Made by a program: the position numbers and the translations under genes. A DNA stretch of 64,000 bases from the NCBI GenBank assembly GCA_905215475.1, contig CAJMPW010000003.1, positions 124,001 through 188,000 of the forward strand, given 5' to 3'. The notes below the pieces were generated by a model. That model worked only from the letters and a program-made list of their open reading frames with translations. It ran no database searches and was not told the origin of the DNA. Positions 31,004-38,917 of the stretch are shown piece by piece. The first letter of the stretch is position 1, and every line of letters starts with the position of its first letter. This DNA is from CAG-103 sp905215475 (GTDB taxonomy: Bacteria > Bacillota > Clostridia > Oscillospirales > Oscillospiraceae).

Positions 31004-31863
31004 AGGCTTCTTTTCCTCCTGAAATATCTCTCGACAAGCATGGCCGCGCCGTTGATGAGCAGCGTGAGGAGCATCAAAATGGCGGCGATGGCAAAGGCCA
31101 CGTCGAATTGTCCCTGTTCCTTGGCGTAGACGTAAAGCGCGACGGTGAGCGTGGCGCCCGCGCTGCTCAGCCCCTCAAAAAAGCCGTTGAGCGCGTGGGC
31201 AAAGCCCGCCGTGAACAGCAGCGCCGCCGACTCGCCGAGGATGCGCCCGACGGACAGGATGCAGCCGGTGATGACGCCGTCCACACAGCCGGGCAGCACC
31301 ACGGTGCGGATGACGCGCCACTTGCCCGCGCCGAGCCCGAACGCGCCCTCGCGGTAGCTCTGCGGCACAGTCTTGAGGCTCTCCTGCGTGGTGCGCATGA
31401 TGGTCGGCAGGTTCATGATGACGAGCGTGAGCGCACCGGCGAGCAGCGATGTTTTCATGTTCAGAAACTGGCAGAAAAACAGCATACCCACAAGACCGTA
31501 GATGATCGACGGGATGCCGGAGAGCGTCTCGGCCGCGTATTCGATGACGCCGATGATGCGGCGGTTCGTGGCATACTCCGTCAGGTAGATGGCAGCTCCC
31601 ACGCCGAGCGGCAGCACGATCAGGAGCGTTGCGATGACGATGTAGAGCGTGTTGAGCAGGTCCGGCAGGATGCCGATGCGGTCCGACAGATAGCTCGGCG
31701 CAGTGGACAGCAGCGTCCACGACACGTTCGGCAGCCCCTTGACGAGCACGTAGGCGATCAGAAACAGCACCAGCGCCGCCGTGATCGCAGCCGCCGCGCC
31801 CATGAGGATGCGCATGGCGAGGATATAGGCTCTGCGGCCGCCAGAAATGGCTTTCTTTTTCAT
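31000..31863 (-). CDS. pstA: Phosphate ABC transporter permease PstA
   Basis: A 287-residue permease with six helices and the EAA-type loop (ESLKTVPQSYREGAFGLGAGKWRVIRTVVLP) that docks PstB. The GIPSIIYGLVG motif is typical for Pst permeases. Overlaps pstC and pstB by four bases each. Confidence 0.96.
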   Translation of the reverse strand: MKKKAISGGRRAYILAMRILMGAAAAITAALVLFLIAYVLVKGLPNVSWTLLSTAPSYLSDRIGILPDLLNTLYIVIATLLIVLPLGVGAAIYLTEYATNRRIIGVIEYAAETLSGIPSIIYGLVGMLFFCQFLNMKTSLLAGALTLVIMNLPTIMRTTQESLKTVPQSYREGAFGLGAGKWRVIRTVVLPGCVDGVITGCILSVGRILGESAALLFTAGFAHALNGFFEGLSSAGATLTVALYVYAKEQGQFDVAFAIAAILMLLTLLINGAAMLVERYFRRKRSL

Positions 31864-32735
31864 CCCTTGCCCTCCTGATCGCGCTTGAGGAAGAAGTTGA
31901 GCGTGGCGTTGATGAGCATGATGAACAAAAACAGCACCAGCGCGATGGAAAACAGCGCCTGCCGCTGCAGGCCGCCGGAGTAGGACATTTCGCTTGCGAC
32001 GGCGGTGGTCAGAAAGCGCACGCTCTGAAACAGCCCCGGCATATTCGGCACATTGCCGGACACCATCATGACGGCCATGGCCTCGCCGATGGCGCGTCCG
32101 ACGCCGAGCACGACAGCGGCGGCGATGCCGCTCCTGGCCGCCGGGACGGAGACACGGAAGTACGTCTCGACCGGCGTCGCGCCGAGCGCGAGCGAGGCAT
32201 CCTCATACTCGGGCGGCACGGCCTCGAGCGCCGTGACGGACACCTTGATGATCGACGGCAGGATCATGATCGCCAGCACGACGATGGCGGCGAGCAGGCT
32301 CGCGCCGTCGGCCAGATGAAACACCTTGCGGATGCCCGGCACGAGCACGAGCATACCCACGAGGCCGTAGACCACCGACGGAATGCCGGCAAGCAGGCTC
32401 ACGGCCGCGGACATGACGCTGCGGATGCGCGGCGGGGCGGCCTTCGCCAGATACACCGCCGTCAGAAAGCCGATCGGCACGCCGAGCACGATCGCGCCCG
32501 CAGTACCGTATACACTTGTGAGAATGAACGGCAGGATGCCGTAGGACGGCTCTGCCGCCGTGGACGCCCACGTCTTGCCGAACAGGAACGGGATGAGCCC
32601 GATCTGCCGGATGGCGGGGATGCCGGAGACGATCAGGTACACGCTGATGAGCAGCACGCACCCGACGGTGATGAGACCAAGGAGCAAGAACACACCGTGC
32701 ACGACCGTCTCCAGAGCTTGAGATCTCTTTTTCAT
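31860..32735 (-). CDS. pstC: Phosphate ABC transporter permease PstC
   Basis: A 291-residue permease with six helices, the GIPSVVYGLVG motif and the ALEAVPPEYEDASLALGATPVET docking loop. ATG 32735 is chosen because GAGGTG precedes it and MKKRSQ starts similarity; the frame extends upstream to 32804 without support. Confidence 0.95.
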   Translation of the reverse strand: MKKRSQALETVVHGVFLLLGLITVGCVLLISVYLIVSGIPAIRQIGLIPFLFGKTWASTAAEPSYGILPFILTSVYGTAGAIVLGVPIGFLTAVYLAKAAPPRIRSVMSAAVSLLAGIPSVVYGLVGMLVLVPGIRKVFHLADGASLLAAIVVLAIMILPSIIKVSVTALEAVPPEYEDASLALGATPVETYFRVSVPAARSGIAAAVVLGVGRAIGEAMAVMMVSGNVPNMPGLFQSVRFLTTAVASEMSYSGGLQRQALFSIALVLFLFIMLINATLNFFLKRDQEGKG

Positions 32736-32800
32736 ATCCAGCACCTCTGTATATACCAAAGGCGGCCGGGAAAGCCAGCCGCCTTGCGCCTGCCTGTGAC

Positions 32801-33628
32801 TCACGCCGCCGGGACTGCGCCCGCCGCGGAGATGATGGACGCGGCAGGCGCAGAGAGCGCAAAGTCGAAGAACTTCTGCGCGGTCTCGCTCAGGGCAGTG
32901 CCCTCCTTCGTCACGAGGACGAACGGGCGCTGGACGAGGTACGTGCCGTCCCTGACGGTCGCCTCCGACGGCGCGACACCGTTGACGGTCAGCGCCTTGA
33001 CGCTGTCCTTGATGGCTGCCAGAGAGGCATAGCCGATGGCGTTCGGATTCTGGGACACGGTGGTGATGACATCGCCCGTGGAGGTCAGCTCCTGACGGTA
33101 CTGGCAGGCGTCCTTGGTCTTGGTGATGGACTCGAAGCCGTCGCGCGTGCCGCTGCCAGCCTCGCGGCCGATGCGCACGATCTCGGCATCCTCGCCGCCG
33201 ACATCCTTCCAGTTGGTGATCTCACCGGTGTAGATCCTGGCGATCTGCTCCAGGCTCAGATCCTTGACCGGGTTCTGGGGGTTGACGATGATGGCGATGC
33301 CGTCGAGCGCGACGATGGTCTCCTTCAGACCGGCGGCCTTCTCGTCATCCTTGAGCGCGCGGCTCGACAGGCCGATATCGCAGCGCCCTTCGGAGACGGC
33401 CTGAATGCCGGAGCCGGAGCCGGTCGGGTTGTAGGTGAAGGTCGTGCCCTTATTAGCTTCCATGAAGGATTCGCCGAGCGCGCCGATGACCTTTTCCATC
33501 GAGGTAGAACCGTCAGTCGCAACCGTGCCGCCGGCGGTCGTGCCGCTGTCGTTTGCCTTCTGGCCGCAGCCCGCAAGCAGCGAGAGCGCCATGACGGCAG
33601 CACACAAAACAGGAATGATCTTTTTCAA
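32801..33628 (-). CDS. pstS: Phosphate-binding lipoprotein PstS
   Basis: A 275-residue lipoprotein: lipobox LLAGC, then a phosphate-binding fold with the ligand loops GSTSMEK, PTGSGSGIQAV, IGLSSR and REAGSGTRDGFES. It captures phosphate outside the cell for PstCAB. First gene of the operon, preceded by pho-box-like repeats. Confidence 0.96.
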   Translation of the reverse strand: MKKIIPVLCAAVMALSLLAGCGQKANDSGTTAGGTVATDGSTSMEKVIGALGESFMEANKGTTFTYNPTGSGSGIQAVSEGRCDIGLSSRALKDDEKAAGLKETIVALDGIAIIVNPQNPVKDLSLEQIARIYTGEITNWKDVGGEDAEIVRIGREAGSGTRDGFESITKTKDACQYRQELTSTGDVITTVSQNPNAIGYASLAAIKDSVKALTVNGVAPSEATVRDGTYLVQRPFVLVTKEGTALSETAQKFFDFALSAPAASIISAAGAVPAA

Positions 33629-33704
33629 GATGAAGTGCTCCTTTCGAACTTCGATTTTGGTTTCTGGTTTTTTGTTCCCTACGCCTCACAGGATACGCAG
33701 GGGA

Positions 33705-33751
33705 TGTAAAAACGAAAAGAGCACCTATGTAAAATGCGTGTAAAATTGTAA
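33705..33751 (-). promoter_or_regulatory. Pho boxes upstream of pstS
   Basis: Minus-strand TTTACA at 33739-33744 and 33728-33733 are 11 bp apart; a further TTTACA is at 33705-33710. This matches the direct-repeat geometry of PhoP/PhoB sites. A TATCCT lies downstream as a possible -10. Confidence 0.75.
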
Positions 33752-33903
33752 CACGGCGCTGTTTCCGGCGCTTTGCAAATCACTTTACGCACGAAGTGTT
33801 GAAAAATGAACATTCCGAACCGGACCGTCAGCAAATTGCACGGCGAAAATCTGTGCAACTTTTTATCCCCCATGGGGGGGTTACGCTTTTGGGCACTGCC
33901 CGT
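33752..33903. other. Intergenic region between pstS and the FecBCD-type operon
   Basis: No gene seen. It holds a CCCCCATGGGGG palindrome at 33867-33878 just upstream of the next promoter, a candidate operator for the metal or chelate importer. Confidence 0.4.
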
Positions 33904-33909
33904 TATACT
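33904..33909 (+). promoter_or_regulatory. -10 of the importer operon
   Basis: TATACT, 52 bases before the substrate-binding-protein ATG; the -35 (TTACGC at 33881-33886) is weak, suggesting regulation. Confidence 0.5.
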
Positions 33910-33960
33910 ATAGACAATACTCCGTGACGGAGAAACACAGGAAGAGAGGATATACTCACC

Positions 33961-35052
33961 ATGCGAAATCGAAGATGGATCTGCCTGCTTCTGGCGGCTC
34001 TGATGGTGCTGGCCTGCACGGCCTGCGGCACAAAGACGAATGCTGACGCCTCCGGCGATGTGCGCACACTCACCGACGGCAAAAACCGCACCGTGGAAGT
34101 GCCAAAGCAGGTCGAGCGCGTCGTGTGCGTCGGCGTCGGCGCGCTGCGCTACAGCTGCTATGTCGGCGCGGCTGACCGCGCCGTCGGCGTGGAGGATTAT
34201 GAGACCAAGCCCGGCATGAGCCGTCTGTATAACTACGTGAACTTTGACAAGTTCAAGGATCTGCCCGTCACCGGCACGAACGGCGAGCCGTACGTGGAGC
34301 AGATCATCGACGTCGCACCGCAGGTCATCGTCATGAGTGCCAGCGCCTCGTGCGACGCGGACGAGCTGAGCGCGAAAACCGGCATCCCGGTCTTTGTTGT
34401 GCCCGGCAGCGACACCACGCTCGACGACGCCGCCTACGAGACCATCCGCCTGCTCGGCGAGCTTTATGGTCTGGAAACGCGCGCACAGGAGCTGACCAAG
34501 TACCTCAAGGGCATCCAGACCGATCTCGACACGCGCACGGCCAAGATCGCGGACGATCAGAAGCCGTCCGTCTACGTCGGCGGTGTGTCCTTCAAGGGAA
34601 ACCACGGCTTTGAGGGCACGGAGGCAGGCTACGGCCCGTTCGCGCTCATCCATGCCAAGAACCTTGCCGACACGACCGGTCAGACCGGCGCGTTCAACAT
34701 CGACACCGAGCAGGTGCTTGCCTGGGATCCGGACGTTATTTTCCTCGATTTCAACGGCATGAGTCTCATCAACGAGGATTATCAGGCGCACCCCGATTTC
34801 TATAAGAGTCTGAGCGCCGTGCGCGGCGGCAAGGTCTACTCGCAGATCTCGTTCCGCTCCTGCGCCTCCAACCTTGAGACGGCGCTGGCCGATGCCTACT
34901 ATGCCGCCTGCATGCTGTATCCGGAGCAGTTTGCAGACATCGACCCCGAGGTCAAGGCCGGTGAGATCTTCACGGAGCTGCTCGGCTCGAACCCCTATCC
35001 CGATCTGAAGGAGGCCGGGTATGCATTCCGCGCCATCACCATCGGCGAATAA
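33961..35052 (+). CDS. FecB/BtuF-type ABC substrate-binding lipoprotein
   Basis: A 363-residue lipoprotein: lipobox ACTAC, then a periplasmic-binding fold of the metal-chelate class (class III, long central helix). DGKNRTVEVPKQVERVVCVG is the typical start and a PQVIVMSAS strand follows. The substrate of such proteins ranges over siderophores, cobalamin, heme and metal complexes. The FmdE gene at the operon end hints at molybdenum, tungsten or nickel, but this is inference. The end overlaps the permease start by 32 bases. Confidence 0.88.
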   Translation: MRNRRWICLLLAALMVLACTACGTKTNADASGDVRTLTDGKNRTVEVPKQVERVVCVGVGALRYSCYVGAADRAVGVEDYETKPGMSRLYNYVNFDKFKDLPVTGTNGEPYVEQIIDVAPQVIVMSASASCDADELSAKTGIPVFVVPGSDTTLDDAAYETIRLLGELYGLETRAQELTKYLKGIQTDLDTRTAKIADDQKPSVYVGGVSFKGNHGFEGTEAGYGPFALIHAKNLADTTGQTGAFNIDTEQVLAWDPDVIFLDFNGMSLINEDYQAHPDFYKSLSAVRGGKVYSQISFRSCASNLETALADAYYAACMLYPEQFADIDPEVKAGEIFTELLGSNPYPDLKEAGYAFRAITIGE

Positions 35053-36076
35053 GCCGCACGATTCCGATTACACCCGCATCCGCGCCAGAAGTATCCGCTT
35101 TCTGGTCCTTCTGGCGGCGGTGCTGGCGCTGGCGTTCTTTTTGTCGCTGCGCGCCGGGTCATACAACACGCCCGCTGCCGAGCTCATCCGGGGCATTTTC
35201 GGCCGCGCGGCGGACAACAAGGTCAACCTCGTCATCCGCAACAACCGCCTGCCGCGCATCTGCACCGCCATGGTCTCCGGCGCGGGGCTCGGGCTCGCGG
35301 GCTGCATTTTGCAGTCCGTGCTGCGCAACCCCCTCGCCTCGGCCTCCACGCTCGGCGTGTCGCAGGGCGCGACGTTCGGCGCAGCCGTCGCCATCATCGG
35401 CCTCGGTCTGACGCACACCGGCAGCTGGGCCATCCCGCTGTGCTCGTTTCTGGGCTCGCTGCTTGTCGCCGCCGTCATTCTCGGTCTGAGCCAGTTCAAG
35501 CAGATCTCCTCGGAGGGCATCGTGCTCGCGGGCGTCGCCATCAGCTCCATGCTGACCGGTGCGACCACGCTGCTGCAATACTTTGCCGATGAGGTCGCGC
35601 TCTCGTCGCTCGTGTTCTGGACCTTCGGCGACCTCGGCAGCACGAGCTGGCAGTCCCTGCGCGGCATGGCGCTGGCGGTGCTGCTGCTGATCGTCTACTG
35701 CTACCTGCACCGCTGGGACTACAACGCCCTGCTCTCCGGCGAGGAGACGGCGCTGAGTCTCGGCATCAACGTCCGGCAGCTGACGCTGACAAACGTTGTG
35801 CTCACGTGCCTTGTCTGCTCGATCATCGTGTCGAACGTCGGCCTCATCAACTTCATCGGTCTGGTCGCGCCGCACATCGTGCGCATGGTCGTCGGCAACA
35901 ACTACATCTACCTCATCCCCGGCTCGGTGCTCGCGGGCGCGGCGCTGCTGCTGCTGAGTGATCTGGTCGCGCGCGTGGTCATCATGCCCGTCATTTTGCC
36001 GATCGGCGCGCTGACGGCGTTCCTCGGCGGCCCGCTGTTTTTGTATCTGCTGTTCAAGGGGAGGCGTCAGACATGA
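35021..36076 (+). CDS. FecCD-family ABC permease
   Basis: A 351-residue permease with about ten helices, of the BtuC/FecCD family: NRLPRICTAMVSGAGLGLAGCILQ, RNPLASASTLGVSQGA and GLVAPHIVRMVVGNNY blocks are characteristic. AAGGAGG precedes the ATG at 35021, which lies inside the preceding gene, so the overlap is real and points to coupling. Confidence 0.95.
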   Translation: MHSAPSPSANKPHDSDYTRIRARSIRFLVLLAAVLALAFFLSLRAGSYNTPAAELIRGIFGRAADNKVNLVIRNNRLPRICTAMVSGAGLGLAGCILQSVLRNPLASASTLGVSQGATFGAAVAIIGLGLTHTGSWAIPLCSFLGSLLVAAVILGLSQFKQISSEGIVLAGVAISSMLTGATTLLQYFADEVALSSLVFWTFGDLGSTSWQSLRGMALAVLLLIVYCYLHRWDYNALLSGEETALSLGINVRQLTLTNVVLTCLVCSIIVSNVGLINFIGLVAPHIVRMVVGNNYIYLIPGSVLAGAALLLLSDLVARVVIMPVILPIGALTAFLGGPLFLYLLFKGRRQT

Positions 36077-36849
36077 TCCAGGTCGACCACCTCTGCTATC
36101 ACTACAAGGGCGGACGCCCGATCCTGCGCGACGTGAGCTTTGAGCTTGACAGCGGTCACTTTCTGGCCGTGCTCGGCAACAACGGCGTCGGCAAGAGCAC
36201 GCTGCTCAAGTGCATCAACCGCATCCTCACGGCCGACAGCGGCAGCTGCCGCGTCGACGGCGAGGATCTGCTCGCGCTCTCGCACCGCGAGATCGCAAAG
36301 CGCGTGGCCTTCGTCGCACAGCACGTGCCCGACACGCAGATGACCGTGCACGACATGGTCATGCTCGGCCGCCGCCCCTACATGACCTGGGGCGTGACGG
36401 AGCACGACCACGACGTGGTGCACGATGCGATGCGCTATCTGAATCTGGAGAATATGCGCGGCCGGTTTCTCAACCAGCTCTCCGGCGGCGAGCGGCAAAA
36501 GGTCATGCTCGCCCGCGCATTGGCGCAGGAGCCGACGCTCCTGCTGCTCGACGAGCCGACCAGCAGCCTCGACATCCGCAACCAGTATCAGGTGCTGCAG
36601 ATCACACGCGACCTCTGCCGTGAGCAGGATCTGACGGCGATGATCGTCATCCACGACCTGAACCTTGCCCTGCGCTTTTGTGACCGCTTTCTGCTGCTGC
36701 GCGAGGGCGAGGTGTACCGCTACGGCGGCGCGGAGATCTTCGATGCCGACGCGCTGCGCGATGTCTACGGTGTCAGGGGCAGCATCGTGCAGGTGCAGGG
36801 TCAGTCGCTTGTACTCATTGACGATGAAGAAAAGGAGAAACTATCATGA
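36073..36849 (+). CDS. FecE/BtuD-type ABC ATPase
   Basis: A 258-residue ATPase: Walker A GNNGVGKST, Q-loop VAQHVPDTQMTVHDMV, signature LSGGERQKVMLARAL, Walker B LLLLDEPTSSLD and switch VIHDLNLALRFCD. Typical of chelate importers. Overlaps the permease and FmdE genes by four bases each. Confidence 0.95.
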   Translation: MIQVDHLCYHYKGGRPILRDVSFELDSGHFLAVLGNNGVGKSTLLKCINRILTADSGSCRVDGEDLLALSHREIAKRVAFVAQHVPDTQMTVHDMVMLGRRPYMTWGVTEHDHDVVHDAMRYLNLENMRGRFLNQLSGGERQKVMLARALAQEPTLLLLDEPTSSLDIRNQYQVLQITRDLCREQDLTAMIVIHDLNLALRFCDRFLLLREGEVYRYGGAEIFDADALRDVYGVRGSIVQVQGQSLVLIDDEEKEKLS

Positions 36850-37367
36850 CCAATTGGGAAAAATGCGTTGCCTTTCACGGCCACGCCTGCGGCGGTCTGA
36901 CGATCGGCTACAAGGCCGCGTGCTACGCCGCCGAGCTGCTGGAGCTGGACTTCTCCGGCGATGAGCAGCTCGTGTGCATCGCGGAAAATGACGCCTGCGG
37001 CGTCGACGCCATTCAGGCGCTGCTCGGCTGCAGCGTCGGCAAGGGCAACCTGCTGTTCCATATGCGCGGCAAGCAGGCGTTTTCGTTCTACAACCGCACC
37101 ACGGGCAAGTCCGTGCGTCTGGTGCTGCGCGACCGTCCGGAGGGGATGACGCGCGAGGAGTCGTTCGACTACTTCCAGGCGCAGGAGCCGGCTGACCTGT
37201 TCGATGTCAAGCCCGCGACCATCGCGCTGCCGGAGAAGGCGAAGCTCTTCGACTCCTACCGCTGCGCGTGCTGCGGCGAGACGACCGGCGCCAACTGGAT
37301 CCGTCTGGTCGACGGGCAGACGCTCTGCCTCGACTGCGCCGGAAACTACGACCGCTTCGACGTCTGA
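36846..37367 (+). CDS. FmdE-family protein with zinc ribbon
   Basis: A 173-residue protein. The N-terminal domain carries the FmdE signature FHGHACGGLTIGYKAA and later ENDACGVDAIQALLGCSVGKGNL. The C-terminal CACCGE...CLDC is a zinc ribbon. FmdE was named from formylmethanofuran dehydrogenase operons in methanogens, but clostridia keep it next to FecBCD-type importers. It probably binds or inserts the imported metal. Four-base overlap with the ATPase makes it part of the transport operon. Confidence 0.88.
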   Translation: MTNWEKCVAFHGHACGGLTIGYKAACYAAELLELDFSGDEQLVCIAENDACGVDAIQALLGCSVGKGNLLFHMRGKQAFSFYNRTTGKSVRLVLRDRPEGMTREESFDYFQAQEPADLFDVKPATIALPEKAKLFDSYRCACCGETTGANWIRLVDGQTLCLDCAGNYDRFDV

Positions 37368-37373
37368 GAATAG

Positions 37374-37412
37374 CAAAAAACTCCGGCTTCCAGAACGGAA
37401 GCCGGAGTTCAT
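37374..37412. terminator. Terminator after fmdE-like gene
   Basis: AACTCCGGCTTCC and GGAAGCCGGAGTT stem, A-run before and T-rich after. Repeat copy C starts immediately behind it. Confidence 0.85.
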
Positions 37413-37470
37413 TTTGTCCAAAACCTCGTAGAGTTTCGCCGGCGGCGCACAAATTATCCGCGCAGCAGCG
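37413..37470 (+). repeat. Dispersed intergenic repeat, copy C (internally deleted)
   Basis: TTGTCCAAAACCTCGTAGAG TTTCGCCG matches the start of copies A and B, then jumps to a GGCGGCGCACAAATTATCCGCGCAGCAG segment matching the later middle of copy B. The palindromic end is missing. Its right part runs into the 3' end of the convergent SPOUT methyltransferase gene. Confidence 0.75.
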
Positions 37471-38275
37471 CGAGCTGATAAAACGCGACGGCGCTCGCCG
37501 CGGCGACATTGAGCGAGTCGACCCCGTGCGTCATGGGGATGCGCACGGTGTAATCACACGCGGCGATCGTATCAGCCGCCAGCCCGTCGCCCTCCGTGCC
37601 GAGCACGATGGCAAGGCGCGGCAAGGTGCGCAGGCGCGCATCGTCAATGCGCAGCGAATCGTCACGCAGCGCCATGGCCGCCGTGCGAAAGCCGAGCGTG
37701 TGCAGCGTCTCCTGCCAGTCGGTGTCCGCGGGCAGATACGTCCACGGCACCTGAAAGACCGTGCCCATGCTCACGCGCACGGCGCGGCGGTAGAGCGGAT
37801 CGCTGCCCGCCGACGTGAGCAGCACGGCATCGACGCCGAGCGCCGCCGCCGAGCGGAAGATCGCGCCGATGTTCGTCGGGTTCATCACATTTTCCAGCAC
37901 GGCCACACGCGCGGCGTTCGCACACAGGGCGGCGACCTCCGGCAGCGCCGGGCGGCGCATGGCGCAGAGCATACCGCGCGTGAGGTGAAAGCCCGTCAGC
38001 TGCGTGAGCACCTCGAGCTCGGCCGCGTAGACCGGGATATCGTCCGGGCAGAGCGCGAGGATATCAGACGCCTTCCCTTCTATGTGGCGGCGCTCCATCA
38101 AAAACGACACCGGCTCGCACCCCGCATCAAGCGCACGGCCGATCACGAGCGGGCTCTCGGCGATGAAGAGGGCGTTTGCCGGGTCGGCGCGGTTGACGAG
38201 CTGGTTTTCCGTCAGGCGGGCGTACACGTCCAGCTCCGGCGCGGAGAAATCCGTGATGTCATAGATCTTTGCCAT
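37454..38275 (-). CDS. TrmH/SpoU-family RNA 2'-O-methyltransferase
   Basis: A 273-residue SPOUT methyltransferase: an N-terminal substrate-binding part (PLVIGRALDAG) and the knotted domain with motif 1 NPTNIGAIFRSAAALG, motif 2 VLGTEGDGL and motif 3 IPMTHGVDSLNVAAASAV. It methylates ribose of tRNA or 23S rRNA; the target is not clear. The last codons lie in sequence shared with the dispersed repeat, so its C-terminus may have been altered by that element. Confidence 0.92.
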   Translation of the reverse strand: MAKIYDITDFSAPELDVYARLTENQLVNRADPANALFIAESPLVIGRALDAGCEPVSFLMERRHIEGKASDILALCPDDIPVYAAELEVLTQLTGFHLTRGMLCAMRRPALPEVAALCANAARVAVLENVMNPTNIGAIFRSAAALGVDAVLLTSAGSDPLYRRAVRVSMGTVFQVPWTYLPADTDWQETLHTLGFRTAAMALRDDSLRIDDARLRTLPRLAIVLGTEGDGLAADTIAACDYTVRIPMTHGVDSLNVAAASAVAFYQLALLRG

Positions 38276-38354
38276 AGCTGCATCTCTCTTTTCGATAGGG
38301 TCAGCTCATTATACCCGATTTTTTACGCGCACGCCACTGCATTTTTTCCGCCGG

Positions 38355-38385
38355 TGTATGCGCACACGCACGCCCGGGCATACTG
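38355..38385 (+). promoter_or_regulatory. Sigma-G-like sporulation promoter
   Basis: TGTATG at 38355-38360 and CATACTG at 38379-38385 are 18 bp apart, close to the forespore sigma-G consensus (TGHATR, CAHWMTA). It directly precedes the coat-protein gene. Confidence 0.6.
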
Positions 38386-38402
38386 CCTGTGAGGTGATCG
38401 GA

Positions 38403-38855
38403 ATGCAACCAACGCAAAAAGAAGCCGGCCTGCTCAAGGATCTCAAGGATCAGGAGCAGCTGTGCGTGGACAAATACCACCGCCACGCCGTCAACGCCAA
38501 CGACCCGCAGCTCAAAAACCTGTTTGAACAGCTCGCTCAGGTCGAGCAGCAGCATCTCGACGCGATCGCGCAGATGATGCAGGGCACGGTCTGCAAGCCC
38601 GCGGACTCCGCGACCGTGCCGGGCACGTTCACAGCCGCGTACAGCAGCGCAGACTCGCCGCAAAAGCAAAATGACTGCTACCTCTGCTCGGACGTGCTCA
38701 CGATGGAAAAGCACGCCTCGCACCTGTACGACACGTGCGTGTTCGAATTTCGTGATGCCGACGCACGCAGCGTACTCAACGACATTCAGGCGCAGGAACA
38801 GCACCACGGCAAGGTCATCTATGACTACATGGCTGCAAACGCCATGTACGCCTGA
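38403..38855 (+). CDS. CotF-family spore coat protein
   Basis: A 150-residue, mostly helical ferritin-like protein of the CotF family: KEAGLLKDLKDQEQLCVDKYHRHA near the start, a CYLCSDVLTMEKHASHLYD helix and a final DIQAQEQHHGKVIYDYM. GAGGTG precedes ATG 38403, so I reject the upstream ATG at 38358, which lies within the promoter. Evidence for a spore-former. Family members coat spores or bind surface polysaccharide; exact role unknown. Confidence 0.85.
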   Translation: MQPTQKEAGLLKDLKDQEQLCVDKYHRHAVNANDPQLKNLFEQLAQVEQQHLDAIAQMMQGTVCKPADSATVPGTFTAAYSSADSPQKQNDCYLCSDVLTMEKHASHLYDTCVFEFRDADARSVLNDIQAQEQHHGKVIYDYMAANAMYA

Positions 38856-38871
38856 CTCCATCCACGCAAAA

Positions 38872-38907
38872 ACGGCGCCCCCGAACGTTCGGGGGCGCCG
38901 CTTTCTG
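38872..38907. terminator. Bidirectional terminator
   Basis: CGGCGCCCCCGAA and TTCGGGGGCGCCG stem between the coat gene and the end of the aromatic operon. Confidence 0.85.
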
Positions 38908-38917
38908 TCTGCGGAGA

